A stretch of DNA of 23,044 nt from CAYJAD01 sp964371835 (GTDB lineage Bacteria; Desulfobacterota; Desulfovibrionia; Desulfovibrionales; Desulfovibrionaceae): NCBI GenBank assembly GCA_964371835.1, contig CAYJOP010000025.1:1-23044 (forward strand), written 5' to 3'. How positions within the stretch are numbered: position 1 is the stretch's first letter; every line of letters begins with the position of its first letter. Under the pieces are notes generated by a model. It did no database searches. It was not told where the DNA came from and saw only the letters and a list, made by a program, of their open reading frames with translations. This document shows positions 7,618 to 16,483 of the stretch, one piece after another. The translations under genes were made by a program, and so were the position numbers.

Positions 7618-8427
7618 ATGGACATACCCAAGGACATACGCGAACATTTAGTCCGTTCCAGAACATACTTGCAAGACAATGCAGTGGATAAGTCTCTGGA
7701 ATCTGTTAGCATTGCTTTGCGTAATATTGGTAATTTGTCGCATATTCCAAACAGTAAGAATATGGAAAAGCAAATTAATGCAACATTAGATGAAATATCT
7801 AACCATCCTTATATAAAAGGTTTATTACAATTTTATCCATACAAAAAATCCCCATTAACTTATCAACAGGGCAAGGAAAACACGCTTGCCATGGTCTTAC
7901 AAGAATTTGCAAAAATGCTACACAGCGTAAATATTCAGGGGCAGGACAAGGGATTGCAGGATGAGCGTTTGCAAGAACTATTGGTTAAGGCTGAAGAAGC
8001 TTATGCCAAGGGTGAGCATGGCACAAGCACTTCATATTTGAAGCGTGCCGCAGCAGAGTTTGAAACTGACAGCTTGGCATTGAACCATATTGGGGGCATA
8101 TTTGCCAAGACTGAGCAATACTTAATTGCAGCAAAGGTTTTTAGACAAGCTGTGCAATGTGCACCAAAAGATATGTTAAATTACACTCTTGCCATAAATA
8201 ACTTCATCTTGGCCAAAGACTATGCCAACGCTGAAAGCATTTTTAAACTAGCTTTGCGCCAATTTGGTGGACATCCACGCACCCATGGACGCATGGCAAC
8301 ACTTTACCTTTTATGGGATAAGCACGAAGAAGCAAAGGCCTTTGCTGACATGGCTTTGGAGGCTGACCCACAAGAAAAATATGCCCAGCAAGTATTAAAA
8401 ATATTAAACCAAAAATCAGAAAGTTAA
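7618..8427 (+). CDS. TPR-repeat protein
   Basis: A 269-aa, mainly helical protein. The ATG at 7618 was chosen because GAGGT lies just upstream and because it avoids overlap with nadD; an upstream in-frame ATG (7570) would give 16 more residues. The N-terminal part (1-110) is unassigned. From about residue 118, tetratricopeptide-like helix pairs follow (LLVKAEEAYAKGEHGTSTSYLKRA, HIGGIFAKTEQYLIAAKVFRQAVQCAP, NNFILAKDYANAESIFKLAL, ATLYLLWDKHEEAKAFADMALEADP). TPRs normally mediate protein-protein contacts. No signal peptide or membrane helix is seen. It ends the plus-strand cluster, convergent with ycaO. The function is not known. Confidence 0.8.
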   Translation: MDIPKDIREHLVRSRTYLQDNAVDKSLESVSIALRNIGNLSHIPNSKNMEKQINATLDEISNHPYIKGLLQFYPYKKSPLTYQQGKENTLAMVLQEFAKMLHSVNIQGQDKGLQDERLQELLVKAEEAYAKGEHGTSTSYLKRAAAEFETDSLALNHIGGIFAKTEQYLIAAKVFRQAVQCAPKDMLNYTLAINNFILAKDYANAESIFKLALRQFGGHPRTHGRMATLYLLWDKHEEAKAFADMALEADPQEKYAQQVLKILNQKSES

Positions 8428-8461
8428 CTTAGACTGATTTTAATGATGCTCCATGGTTTAC

Positions 8462-10168
8462 TTATTCTTTAAACAATTTAAGGTAATTAGCATATAGCCT
8501 TGTGCTAATTCTTGAAAATGCATCAAAGTCAGCACCCAGCTCTAAACCTGGCACAATGGCCCTAACTACAGGAAACTCCAAACTCTCTTGGCTAATTTCT
8601 ACATATAGCGGCTTATATCCATTTTGAATAAATACATCTTCCAATAAAGCTAGATTTTGGGTTGGTGATTTAAGGGTATAGTCTGGCAATTCTTCAAGCA
8701 CTCTTTCAGCAAGGCCCGCAAGGGCAGGACCAGAGGCAGGTCCGTTGGGATATGGGTAGGGCACTTCAGTAAGTGCTGAAAGTATAGCCCTTTGCCCACA
8801 AAGACCAGCACCAGTGGCCCTTATCACGTCGCCTCTTTTGTCCATTACAAAAGCTTGATAACAAGGCACACCAAATTCTGTTGTTAAATCAAGAAATTGA
8901 ATATTAATTCCCCTTGCTTTATAATCGTCAAGAAGGGCTTGAATGCGTTCATCATTGGCGCGTAAAGTAAAGCAATTTCTGCGGTCATATGGGGTTACGG
9001 CTTCAGAATCACGTTCAAGTATTTCTGTAAGAGCAGCAATCTTAGCCTCTGCCAAGGTATTTGCAGTGGCAAGGCCAGTGGAACCTGGGTTCATAAAAAG
9101 CGCTTTCTCATCTAAATTACAAAATAAATATACTGCTTGCACTGGCACAAGCACCGTTTGCTTGGTACTTGCTTCTTCAGCCTCCATCCAATACATGGCA
9201 TTGTTTGCATAGGGAACTTCTAGGGGCAATGTATTGGGGTCAAGGGCTTGAATATCCTTATCCACCAGCTCAGAATATGTGGCATGAAAAATCGGTGTTG
9301 GGCGAGTTAGACCAACTATTTTATCACCCTCAATACAAGCATAGGCAGAAGCACGCTCAACCATTTCCATGGCATATGATGCACGCGCATCTGCTAGAGA
9401 AAGCCCACGTCCATATGTTGTACCCACACCTTCCACAGTATAATTATGACGAGCACTGTTTACTTGCATCCTCACCTTCCAACTACGCAAAAGTGCTATG
9501 GGAGAAAGTGAGGCTTCATGGCGCATTTCACCGCCATCTAATATGTCATTTTCAAGCAAAATTGATAGAGCTTGCTGGGCTGTTTGTTGCGAAGGCGGCC
9601 TTGACCATGTTGAGCCTTCTTTGTGAACATGCTCAGCATAAATATTTTTAATATTATTATTTTTTTCTTCTAAATTTAACTCTGTGTACAATGGCAAAAG
9701 GCCATCATCTTCAATTTCTTCTGGATGTGGCAACTTATTGTGCTGAATAATATTTGCTGAAAAAACATTAACCCAAGCTCGTTGCAAGTCTTTTTCAGCT
9801 AAGTTTTGCCAAGACAAATGTAAAAGTGGTGTATGTTCAAGAGCAAGGGCATAAGCATTATTATCAAATAAATCTCTAAGCTTACCATGCTCAATACTTA
9901 ATAAAGCACACTCTAACAAAAGAGCTGCAAGTACAGCGTAGCATGGGCCTTTTTCATCAAGAATTGGCTTAAATTGCTCTACTATTTCAAGGTAAGAAAG
10001 CTTTAATAACTCACGCAAAATATAACTATGTAAAAATTCATCAAGAGGACTTGTGACCAGTTTTTCTAGCGCTTCTTCGATACTTAGCGCAGGTTCTGGC
10101 TCACAAGAAAAATATCCCGTTGTGGCCTCAGTGGTGCTGTGTTTATATGCATAGTGTAATTTTGTCAT
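8462..10168 (-). CDS. ycaO: YcaO-domain protein
   Basis: A 568-aa protein. Residues 1-210 are helical and not assigned to a known domain. A YcaO domain follows at about 225-545. YcaO enzymes use ATP to phosphorylate a peptide backbone amide, giving azolines, thioamides or amidines in peptide products; in E. coli YcaO is linked to RimO-dependent modification of ribosomal protein S12. The ATP-site helices are recognisable: SYAMEMVERASAYACIE (about 264-280), AEAKIAALTEILERDSEAV (about 373-391) and ATGAGLCGQRAILSALTEV (about 451-469). The C-terminus ends LYANYLKLFKE without the PxPxP tail of azoline cyclodehydratases. No precursor peptide, TfuA or E1-like partner is nearby. It lies downstream of rplM-rpsI but is separated from them by a terminator. 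An AAAGAGC site precedes the ATG. S12-related modification is possible but unproven. Confidence 0.85.
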   Translation of the reverse strand: MTKLHYAYKHSTTEATTGYFSCEPEPALSIEEALEKLVTSPLDEFLHSYILRELLKLSYLEIVEQFKPILDEKGPCYAVLAALLLECALLSIEHGKLRDLFDNNAYALALEHTPLLHLSWQNLAEKDLQRAWVNVFSANIIQHNKLPHPEEIEDDGLLPLYTELNLEEKNNNIKNIYAEHVHKEGSTWSRPPSQQTAQQALSILLENDILDGGEMRHEASLSPIALLRSWKVRMQVNSARHNYTVEGVGTTYGRGLSLADARASYAMEMVERASAYACIEGDKIVGLTRPTPIFHATYSELVDKDIQALDPNTLPLEVPYANNAMYWMEAEEASTKQTVLVPVQAVYLFCNLDEKALFMNPGSTGLATANTLAEAKIAALTEILERDSEAVTPYDRRNCFTLRANDERIQALLDDYKARGINIQFLDLTTEFGVPCYQAFVMDKRGDVIRATGAGLCGQRAILSALTEVPYPYPNGPASGPALAGLAERVLEELPDYTLKSPTQNLALLEDVFIQNGYKPLYVEISQESLEFPVVRAIVPGLELGADFDAFSRISTRLYANYLKLFKE

Positions 10169-10220
10169 AAACTGCTCTTTTGTTTTTTAGCTAAAGCAAA
10201 ATATTATTTTTAATATGTAA

Positions 10221-10248
10221 AAAAAGGACAGGCCTAAGCCTGTCCTTT
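10221..10248 (-). terminator. Intrinsic terminator of rplM-rpsI
   Basis: AAAGGACAGGC (10223-10233) pairs perfectly with GCCTGTCCTTT (10238-10248) around a 4-nt loop. On the minus strand it is followed by more T residues (complement of the A run from 10221). It lies about 130 bp downstream of the rpsI stop codon and separates the ribosomal operon from ycaO. Confidence 0.85.
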
Positions 10249-10378
10249 AAAACTTTCACGTTGTGTCATTTTTTAATCATTCGTTAAAAATATTACGGCT
10301 GCTATTATTTTTTAGGCTAATATTAGCACTCTTAAAATAGTTTCTTAGGCAGCAAATACTATTTTTAACATGCTATTT

Positions 10379-10771
10379 CTAGCGCTTGGAGTATTGGTAC
10401 CTAGCACGAGCAGCACGAAGACCGTATTTTTTACGCTCTTTCTTGCGTGCATCACGAGTTAGGAAGCCAGCACGTTTTAGTTGGCTACGCAAATCGCCAT
10501 CAACTGAAAGCAATGCGCGTGAAATGCCATGACGCACGGCTTGGGCTTGACCTGCAACTCCACCACCTTTTACATTTACTTTAACGTCAATTTTTTCAAA
10601 TGTTTTAGTAAGTACTAGGGGCTGACGAATAATCATTTGCAAGGTTTTACGAGGAAAATATTCTTCGTAAGGGCGACCATTAACTGTGATTGTACCACTT
10701 CCAGCATAAAGACGAGTACGCGCAGTTGCAGTTTTGCGACGACCAGTACCGTAATCAAAATTCTGTGACAT
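10379..10771 (-). CDS. rpsI: 30S ribosomal protein S9
   Basis: A 130-aa S9. It opens with YGTGRRKTATARTRLYAGSG, contains GGGVAGQAQAVRHGISRALL, and ends in the conserved basic tail KKYGLRAARARYQYSKR, which in known ribosomes reaches the P-site tRNA. Length matches E. coli S9 (130 aa). An AGGAGA ribosome site precedes the ATG. It follows rplM by 18 bp in the usual rplM-rpsI order. Confidence 0.98.
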   Translation of the reverse strand: MSQNFDYGTGRRKTATARTRLYAGSGTITVNGRPYEEYFPRKTLQMIIRQPLVLTKTFEKIDVKVNVKGGGVAGQAQAVRHGISRALLSVDGDLRSQLKRAGFLTRDARKKERKKYGLRAARARYQYSKR

Positions 10772-10789
10772 ATTATATTCTCCTAACCA

Positions 10790-11224
10790 CTAATAAGGGA
10801 AGCTTAGAGGCTTGGGGTTTTGTGCTGTATGGGGATGATCACCACCAGCATACACTTTAAGTTTTTTCAACATGGCACGGCCCAAACGATTTTTAGGTAA
10901 CATGCCCTTAACTGCATTCATAATGGCAAGCTCAGGTTTTTTCACAAGCACATCTTTAAGCACAGTGGTTTTAAGACCACCAACATAACCTGAATAACGA
11001 TAATATTTTTTATCATCAAGCTTGGTGCCAGTAACGCGAATTTTTTCGCAATTTACCACGATAATAAAATCGCCATTATCCATGTGTGGTGCAAATTCAG
11101 GCTTATGCTTACCACGCAGGCGATGGGCAATTTGTGAAGCCAAGCGACCAAGCACTTGATCCTTTGCATCAACCACGAACCACTCACGTTTGATGTCACT
11201 AGGTGTAGGACTAAAAGTTTTCAT
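10790..11224 (-). CDS. rplM: 50S ribosomal protein L13
   Basis: A 144-aa L13, close to the 142 aa of E. coli. The ATG at 11224 was chosen because it gives the standard beginning MKTFSPTPSDIKREWFVVDA and has a GAGGGG ribosome site upstream; a longer in-frame start at 11308 would add 28 non-conserved residues. Family motifs VLGRLASQIAHRLRGKHKPEF, NGDFIIVVNCEKIRVTG and GMLPKNRLGRAMLKKLKVYAG are all present. It is co-transcribed with rpsI. Confidence 0.97.
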   Translation of the reverse strand: MKTFSPTPSDIKREWFVVDAKDQVLGRLASQIAHRLRGKHKPEFAPHMDNGDFIIVVNCEKIRVTGTKLDDKKYYRYSGYVGGLKTTVLKDVLVKKPELAIMNAVKGMLPKNRLGRAMLKKLKVYAGGDHPHTAQNPKPLSFPY

Positions 11225-11349
11225 GCGGAATAACCCCTCGTAAATACTGGAGATGCCATTAACATCTGCCTTAAAATTCAAACATACTTTGCAAATTTGA
11301 GCCGCCACTTAAAATTCTTAGCGGTGAAAAAAACAAAAACAGAACAAGC

Positions 11350-11378
11350 TCCTTAATGAAAAAAAACAAGCGTGTCAA
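11350..11378 (-). promoter_or_regulatory. Candidate rplM-rpsI promoter
   Basis: A perfect -35 hexamer TTGACA lies on the minus strand (11378-11373), with a 17-bp spacer to a weak -10, TAAGGA (11355-11350). It would give a leader of about 120 nt before rplM. The poor -10 makes this uncertain, but no better pair is seen in the 284-bp gap between rplM and the MATE gene. Confidence 0.35.
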
Positions 11379-11508
11379 GAATTATAATAAAATTCTAATC
11401 ACAAGAAGCCATAGCCGAAGGAGATTACACAAAGTCATGCACTCTGCCAAGTATTTTTTTTACTTTTTTTCAATTTATATTTACTATGCTGATTTATAAA
11501 ACATAATT

Positions 11509-12921
11509 TTATCTATGTATCTTTTCAAAAACGTACTGACTGTTTTGCTTTTGCAAATAAAGTATGCGCAAAATATAAAAAACACCGCCAAAAACTAGGG
11601 ATACAATGAAAGATATCCAAAAACCTTCTGCACCAAGTGCAGGCATTAGCCAATCTGTGCGGCTTAAAATAGTTCCTAGTGGTAGACCAATAATCCAATA
11701 AGCAACAAAGCAAATTATAAATATAACCTTGGTGTCATTATAACCGCGCAAGATACCAATGCCCACAATTTGCACCGTGTCAATAAACTGAAAAGCTGCT
11801 GCAAAAATCAATAATTTCATGGCAAGGGCCACCACTGCCGCTTCACTTGTGTAGGTTAGGGCTATGGTTTGCGTAAATAATATTACAGCGAGCGAGCTTA
11901 TTAAAGAGAGGAAAACACCAAGGCACATGCCTGTCCAAGCTGTTAACCTAGCATGGATTAATTGCCCAGCTCCAAGGCAATATCCTACTCTAATGGTTAT
12001 GGTGGTACTTATGGAAAGTGGTAAAATAAATAGCATACCGGCAACATTCATGGCCACTTGATGCCCTGCCACAACAACTGTACCTAATGGTGCAATAATT
12101 AAAGCAGAAACTGCAAATAGCGAAATTTCAAATAACATAGCTAAAGCGCCGGGTAAGCCAATACGAAAAACGCGCCTGATATTAGGCCAATCCATACGTT
12201 TTTCATCATACTTAGTCTTAAAAAGTGGTAGAAATAACTTACCAAATTGCTTGACCATGCTGTCTTTTTTTACAAAAAACAACATGGAAAGCCCCATAAA
12301 CCAATAGCAAATTGCTGTTGCAATGCCACAGCCCACAGCCCCAAGTGCTGGCAAACCAAATTTTCCATATATTAATATATAGTTTATGGGCACATTTAGT
12401 ATTAGAGCGCAGATGGAAATAACCATAGCAGGACGAGTGCGTGAAAATCCTTCTAAAAAACAACGAATATTTATAAAAAGATACCAACCAGGCAAGCCCC
12501 ATAGTATGGATTGCAAATAGCCGCGCGCAAGTTCAGCTAAGTTTTGATCAAGGCCAAAATGCTTCATCTGCAAAGAAATTATATAAAAAATAATCATGAG
12601 CGGTATGCACAATAAAAGCGAACACCAAATACCTTGGCGTAAAATATGCGGTGTTTCGTTTATTCTACCTTCTCCAACAGCCTGAGCTGACAGTGGCGTT
12701 AGTACAAGCAAAATTCCTATACCAAACAAGGCTATGGGATTCCAAATGGAGCTTGAAACTGCAACCGCCGCCATGTCCACAGCACTGGATTGACCTGTCA
12801 TTACAGTGTCCACAAAGTTCATACCAGCACCAGAAAGCTGGGCAATGTAAACAGGAATACCTAGCTTTAACAGTCTCTTGGCTTCATACAATGAAAAAAA
12901 TGAGGAATAAAATCTACGCAT
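11509..12921 (-). CDS. MATE-family multidrug/metabolite efflux transporter
   Basis: A 470-aa polytopic inner-membrane protein of the MATE (NorM-like) family, with two internally related MatE halves and about 12 predicted hydrophobic segments. The N-terminal motif LLKLGIPVYIAQLSGAGMNFVDTVMTG is the classic MATE start, and LPGALAMLFEISLFAVSALIIAPLGTVVVAGHQVAMNV opens the second half. MATE proteins expel cationic drugs or metabolites in exchange for Na+ or H+. The start codon lies one base after the cobI stop, with no good ribosome site of its own, so it is probably translationally coupled to cobI. That puts it in the cobalamin-riboswitch operon and suggests a corrinoid- or tetrapyrrole-related substrate, though this is inference. 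No terminator was found after it. Confidence 0.92.
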   Translation of the reverse strand: MRRFYSSFFSLYEAKRLLKLGIPVYIAQLSGAGMNFVDTVMTGQSSAVDMAAVAVSSSIWNPIALFGIGILLVLTPLSAQAVGEGRINETPHILRQGIWCSLLLCIPLMIIFYIISLQMKHFGLDQNLAELARGYLQSILWGLPGWYLFINIRCFLEGFSRTRPAMVISICALILNVPINYILIYGKFGLPALGAVGCGIATAICYWFMGLSMLFFVKKDSMVKQFGKLFLPLFKTKYDEKRMDWPNIRRVFRIGLPGALAMLFEISLFAVSALIIAPLGTVVVAGHQVAMNVAGMLFILPLSISTTITIRVGYCLGAGQLIHARLTAWTGMCLGVFLSLISSLAVILFTQTIALTYTSEAAVVALAMKLLIFAAAFQFIDTVQIVGIGILRGYNDTKVIFIICFVAYWIIGLPLGTILSRTDWLMPALGAEGFWISFIVSLVFGGVFYILRILYLQKQNSQYVFEKIHR

Positions 12922-12922
12922 A

Positions 12923-13621
12923 TTATTTTTTGCTTATTATTAAAGACAAATACGGCGGCACACCGTCTACTTCATTTAAGTTATAGTATATTTTCTCCCC
13001 TTCATGGCAAATAAATGAGGCTAAAAGTGCATTTTGCATCCTCTCCTCATTTTCCAAAGCTTCGCAAATGGCCGGAAAATTCTTATAAGCTTTTAGTATA
13101 ACAGTATTATCAGCCATGGCAAGCCCATTTGATAATTTTTTTCCACCATTAATACCTGGTAAAATTAGCAAATTTTCATGCCCTTCACAAAGCACAGTGC
13201 CTGTGCGCGCCGCAGCTGCCTGAAATGAGGTTATACCAGACACTATTTCCACATCAATTTCATTTGAGTATTCTTTAATAGTTTGCAAAAGATATCCAAA
13301 CGTACTGTAAATAAGCGGGTCACCAAGGGTTATAAAAGCAACATCTTTGCCTTCTGACAAGATTTCTAAAGTGCGCTTGGCAGCCTTATGCCAAGCCTTG
13401 TCTAAAATATCTTTATCGTGGGTCATGGGAAATTCTAAACGCTCCACTTGGGCTGACTTGCTAACATGCTCGCTTGCAATATCAAGTGCTGTTGAATACT
13501 TATTTCGCGGTGAAGCGGCAGCCAATACCACGTCAACACTATTTAAAATTTTTGCAGCTCTTAATGTTAATAAGTCAGGAGCACCAGGACCTACGCCCAC
13601 TCCATAAAGTTTACCGTACAT
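12923..13621 (-). CDS. cobI: Precorrin-2 / cobalt-factor II C20-methyltransferase
   Basis: A 232-aa SAM-dependent tetrapyrrole methyltransferase of the CobI/CbiL type, which methylates C20 of precorrin-2 (aerobic route) or cobalt-factor II (anaerobic route) in corrin ring synthesis. The nucleotide-binding loop GVGVGPGAPDLLTLRA (about 7-22) is typical. AFITLGDPLIYSTFGYLL (about 95-112) is the family signature, and VSGITSFQAAAARTG follows. In an anaerobe the CbiL reaction is the likely one. An AAGGG ribosome site precedes the ATG. It lies 36 bp after the binding-protein gene and 1 bp before the MATE gene, in the operon led by the cobalamin riboswitch, which fits a corrinoid function. No other cob/cbi gene is within the window. 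Confidence 0.9.
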   Translation of the reverse strand: MYGKLYGVGVGPGAPDLLTLRAAKILNSVDVVLAAASPRNKYSTALDIASEHVSKSAQVERLEFPMTHDKDILDKAWHKAAKRTLEILSEGKDVAFITLGDPLIYSTFGYLLQTIKEYSNEIDVEIVSGITSFQAAAARTGTVLCEGHENLLILPGINGGKKLSNGLAMADNTVILKAYKNFPAICEALENEERMQNALLASFICHEGEKIYYNLNEVDGVPPYLSLIISKK

Positions 13622-13657
13622 AATTATAACCCTTAACCACTGAATATTACATGGTAT

Positions 13658-14623
13658 CTATTTAAGTTCAAAATCAAAATCAACGTTGGGATGAAGCCAT
13701 TTAGCTAGCATTTCAGCAGAATCCACAGATCTTGGCCCAGGCCTTGAAAAGGCCAACTGCTCAACAACCAATACTCGACCATTTTTTATGGCTGGTAAAG
13801 TAGCATAGTTTGGCCTATCTTCAATGGGTACAGGATTCAAATTCATTGGCCCTTTTTGGATAATATAAACATCAGGTCTTTTATAAATTAACTCTTCCTC
13901 ATTTATTCTAATAACACGTTCAGGCAAGGTCATAACATTTGATCCACCTGCAATATTAATAATATCTGACACTATGGAGTTAGTTCCTGCGCCCAATAAA
14001 TTTGGATAGCGCACCTCAAAAAATACCCTTGGCCTTTTTTCATCCATCAAGATGCGACGTAAATCTCTTAAGCGTTTTTCATAGCTTGCAACAAGTTTCT
14101 TAGCTCTTGGTAAGTATCCGCAAAGTTCCCCAAGCCTTTCAACAACCTTAAACATATCATCAAAGCTTTCCATTTTGAAAAGCAGTACAGGCACACCATG
14201 CTTGCGTAAACCAAGGCCAAGATTTTCTGCCTCTTTACGCCCAAGAAATTGAACTACTACCTCTGGTTTTAATGAGTGGATTAATTCAATATTAGGCCGC
14301 ATATGCGTGCCCACTGCCATTAAATGCTCAAGACCTTTAATCTTGGCATCAGCTGCGGTGCGTCCCACCAAAACATCACTAAGCTCAAGGGCAAGCATTA
14401 TCTCACTAAACGCTCCATATAATGGCAAAACTCGTGTTACTGGTTTATCAAAAATTATTTCATAACCAGTGTCATCCACAATGCGAATTTGCCCCTCTTT
14501 CAAATCATCATTAAGAATTTCTTGCTCCGCGGCAAAACAAATATTTGTGCAAAGAATAAAAAATAAACATAAAACACTACAATTCAATGCATATTTAAGA
14601 TAATTAAGCGATTTAGTAAACAT
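13658..14623 (-). CDS. BtuF-like periplasmic substrate-binding protein of ABC transporter
   Basis: A 321-aa exported binding protein of the PF01497 (BtuF/FhuD/FepB) class. The ATG at 14623 was chosen because it directly starts a signal peptide (MFTKSLNYLKYALN, then a hydrophobic core ending NICFA-AEQ); an in-frame upstream ATG at 14728 lies deep in the ATPase gene. The mature part has the two-lobe pattern of the family: IRIVDDTGYEIIFDKPVTRVLPL at the beginning, LKPEVVVQF before the long linker helix, and RPDVYIIQKG near the end. Its start overlaps the ATPase gene by 11 nt. Under a cobalamin riboswitch with a FecCD permease and ATPase, corrinoid binding is most likely; heme or siderophore binding cannot be excluded from sequence alone. 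Confidence 0.87.
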   Translation of the reverse strand: MFTKSLNYLKYALNCSVLCLFFILCTNICFAAEQEILNDDLKEGQIRIVDDTGYEIIFDKPVTRVLPLYGAFSEIMLALELSDVLVGRTAADAKIKGLEHLMAVGTHMRPNIELIHSLKPEVVVQFLGRKEAENLGLGLRKHGVPVLLFKMESFDDMFKVVERLGELCGYLPRAKKLVASYEKRLRDLRRILMDEKRPRVFFEVRYPNLLGAGTNSIVSDIINIAGGSNVMTLPERVIRINEEELIYKRPDVYIIQKGPMNLNPVPIEDRPNYATLPAIKNGRVLVVEQLAFSRPGPRSVDSAEMLAKWLHPNVDFDFELK

Positions 14624-15392
14624 TTTCACGTCCAGGGCAAGCTTGCGAAATATCTTTAGTTGGATGCTTAAACACATGGATTTTTGTCCCATAAAGCTCT
14701 TGTAAATTTTCTTCGGTAAAAACATCATTCACGGCACCATCAAAAAATATTTTACCATGCTTTAAACCTACAAGCCTTGTGGCATACAAAGCAGCAAGGT
14801 TTATATCGTGCATGATGGTAATAATACAAGACATTTCTTTTCTTTTTTTATCTAATATATTAAACACTTCTATCATTCTTGCCATATCCAAACCAGCAGA
14901 GAGTTCATCCAAAAGCAAAATAGGCGTATCTTGCGCTAATGCCCTTGCTAAAACCACCCGCTGCAACTCACCTCCAGACAAAGTATGTAAGTTGCGATCT
15001 ATCAAAGCATTGGCACCCACAGCATAAATGGCTTTTTTAGCAATTGAATAGTCTTTAGCAGAATACAAACCAAACCAAGAAAGATGCGCGTAGCGACCAA
15101 GCAGGACCATATCTTCAACGCTAATTTGTGGTATATGCTCAAGTCTTTGAGGTACAACTGCCATGCATTGAGCCCTATGGCGATTATTCAATTTCTTGGT
15201 TTCATGGCCCATTATGCGCACTTGACCACCTTTTTGCTTAACCACACCACTTAATACATTTAATAGTGTACTTTTCCCACTTCCATTTGGGCCTATAATG
15301 GCAACAAATTCTCCAGCTTTAGCTTTAAAATCTATACCCTTTAATACTTTATGCTTACCGTAGGACATATGAATATCATTGCATTCTATCAT
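14613..15392 (-). CDS. BtuD-like ABC transporter ATPase
   Basis: A 259-aa ATPase of the iron/B12 importer (FepC/BtuD) class, which powers uptake through the FecCD permease on the cytoplasmic side. Walker A is GPNGSGKST (34-42), the Q-loop is near VPQRLEHIP (80-88), the signature is LSGGELQR (138-145), Walker B is ILLLDE (158-163) and the switch His is in IMHDINLAALY (His195). Walker B is followed by LSAGLD instead of the common PTSGLD, a mild variant. The start overlaps the permease stop by one base (TAATG), indicating coupling. It is the second gene of the riboswitch operon. Confidence 0.93.
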   Translation of the reverse strand: MIECNDIHMSYGKHKVLKGIDFKAKAGEFVAIIGPNGSGKSTLLNVLSGVVKQKGGQVRIMGHETKKLNNRHRAQCMAVVPQRLEHIPQISVEDMVLLGRYAHLSWFGLYSAKDYSIAKKAIYAVGANALIDRNLHTLSGGELQRVVLARALAQDTPILLLDELSAGLDMARMIEVFNILDKKRKEMSCIITIMHDINLAALYATRLVGLKHGKIFFDGAVNDVFTEENLQELYGTKIHVFKHPTKDISQACPGRENVY

Positions 15393-16474
15393 TAGCTCCC
15401 CCTACGTCGTACTAATAATGCAAAAAAAGGCCCGCCAATGAGTGCTGTCACAACCCCAACTGGCAACTCTTGACCATCAGTTAGCACACTGCGCGCCAAA
15501 ACATCGGCCCAAACCAATAATGTGCCACCGCAAAACCATGCTGCAATCAGCAAAGGACCATGGCTTGACCCCATGCACAAACGTAAAATGTGCGGCACAA
15601 CCAAACCCACAAAGGCAATAATGCCTGATACGGCAACACTTCCAGCCGTCATAATACTTGCCCCAAGCAGGAGTAAAATACGCACTTTTGTTACTGATAA
15701 GCCCATTTGCGCAGCTTGCCTTTGCCCAAGACTTAGCACATCAAGATCACGCCAATGTCTTAATATAATGAGCAATCCAATGCCAGTTGGTATGGCCATT
15801 AAGGGCACATTATCCCAAGTTCGACCTTGAAATGAGCCCATAATCCAAAAAACTATGCTGGTCACAGATTCCTCATGCAAGGCCTTTATAAGTGCAACCA
15901 CAGCTCCTAAAAACGTTGCAACAGCAATACCTGCAAGGATTACGTTATCCCTTTGCACTTGGCCTATGCTCATATAATTGCTACGGCCAGAACTTAAAAG
16001 CAAAGTCATAAATAAAGCAAAAATTGCACCTAAAAATGCTGAAAAAGCTGTTAAGCCGCCAAGACTTTGAACCATGCTTGGCCCCAAAAAATACCCTATA
16101 AATGCAGCCAAAGGAGCATGCAAGGTTAAACTAATGCTTGCTCCGCAAGCAGCACCTGCTGATATGCCAAGAGTGAAAGGATCTGCCAAGGGATTTCGTA
16201 ATACGCCCTGCAAGGCAACGCCAGCCACAGCCAAAGATCCACCACAAAGCATTGCTAAAAAAACTCTGGCTAAACGAATATCACCAACCACTAATAACTT
16301 TGAGGGATCAAGTCCCTCAGCATCAACCACTCCCAAGTATGCGGACAAAAGCCCTATCACTTCGCCAACACTTATTGGCATGGGGCCCATAAAGCAAGCT
16401 AATGGTATGGAGTAAAGCCATATCAAGGCCATAAAGCTTGGTAAAAGCCATGTTTTTGTACTCTCTTTTGACAT
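15392..16474 (-). CDS. BtuC-like FecCD-family ABC transporter permease
   Basis: A 360-aa, very hydrophobic inner-membrane permease of the FecCD/BtuC family with about ten membrane segments. Family motifs are clear: DIRLARVFLAMLCGGSLAVAGVALQG followed by RNPLADPFTLGISAGAACGA near the N-terminal third; IMGSFQGRTWDNV in the middle; SVAVSGIIAFVGLVVPHILRL in the last third; and the end PVGVVTALIGGPFFALLVRRR. These carry BtuC/FecD-type contacts to the ATPase. It is the first gene after the cobalamin riboswitch; its GGGG ribosome site lies directly behind the terminator T run. With the next two genes it forms a complete importer, probably for corrinoids. Confidence 0.93.
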   Translation of the reverse strand: MSKESTKTWLLPSFMALIWLYSIPLACFMGPMPISVGEVIGLLSAYLGVVDAEGLDPSKLLVVGDIRLARVFLAMLCGGSLAVAGVALQGVLRNPLADPFTLGISAGAACGASISLTLHAPLAAFIGYFLGPSMVQSLGGLTAFSAFLGAIFALFMTLLLSSGRSNYMSIGQVQRDNVILAGIAVATFLGAVVALIKALHEESVTSIVFWIMGSFQGRTWDNVPLMAIPTGIGLLIILRHWRDLDVLSLGQRQAAQMGLSVTKVRILLLLGASIMTAGSVAVSGIIAFVGLVVPHILRLCMGSSHGPLLIAAWFCGGTLLVWADVLARSVLTDGQELPVGVVTALIGGPFFALLVRRRGS

Positions 16475-16483
16475 CTATACCCC

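Noticed and set aside
9169..9651. 160-codon plus-strand open frame inside ycaO
   Set aside because: It lies wholly opposite the conserved YcaO domain, and its His/Leu-rich product looks like antisense translation of a real gene.
13658..16474. Siderophore or heme importer instead of corrinoid importer
   Set aside because: The protein families alone allow it, but the cobalamin riboswitch directly upstream and cobI in the same operon favour corrinoids.
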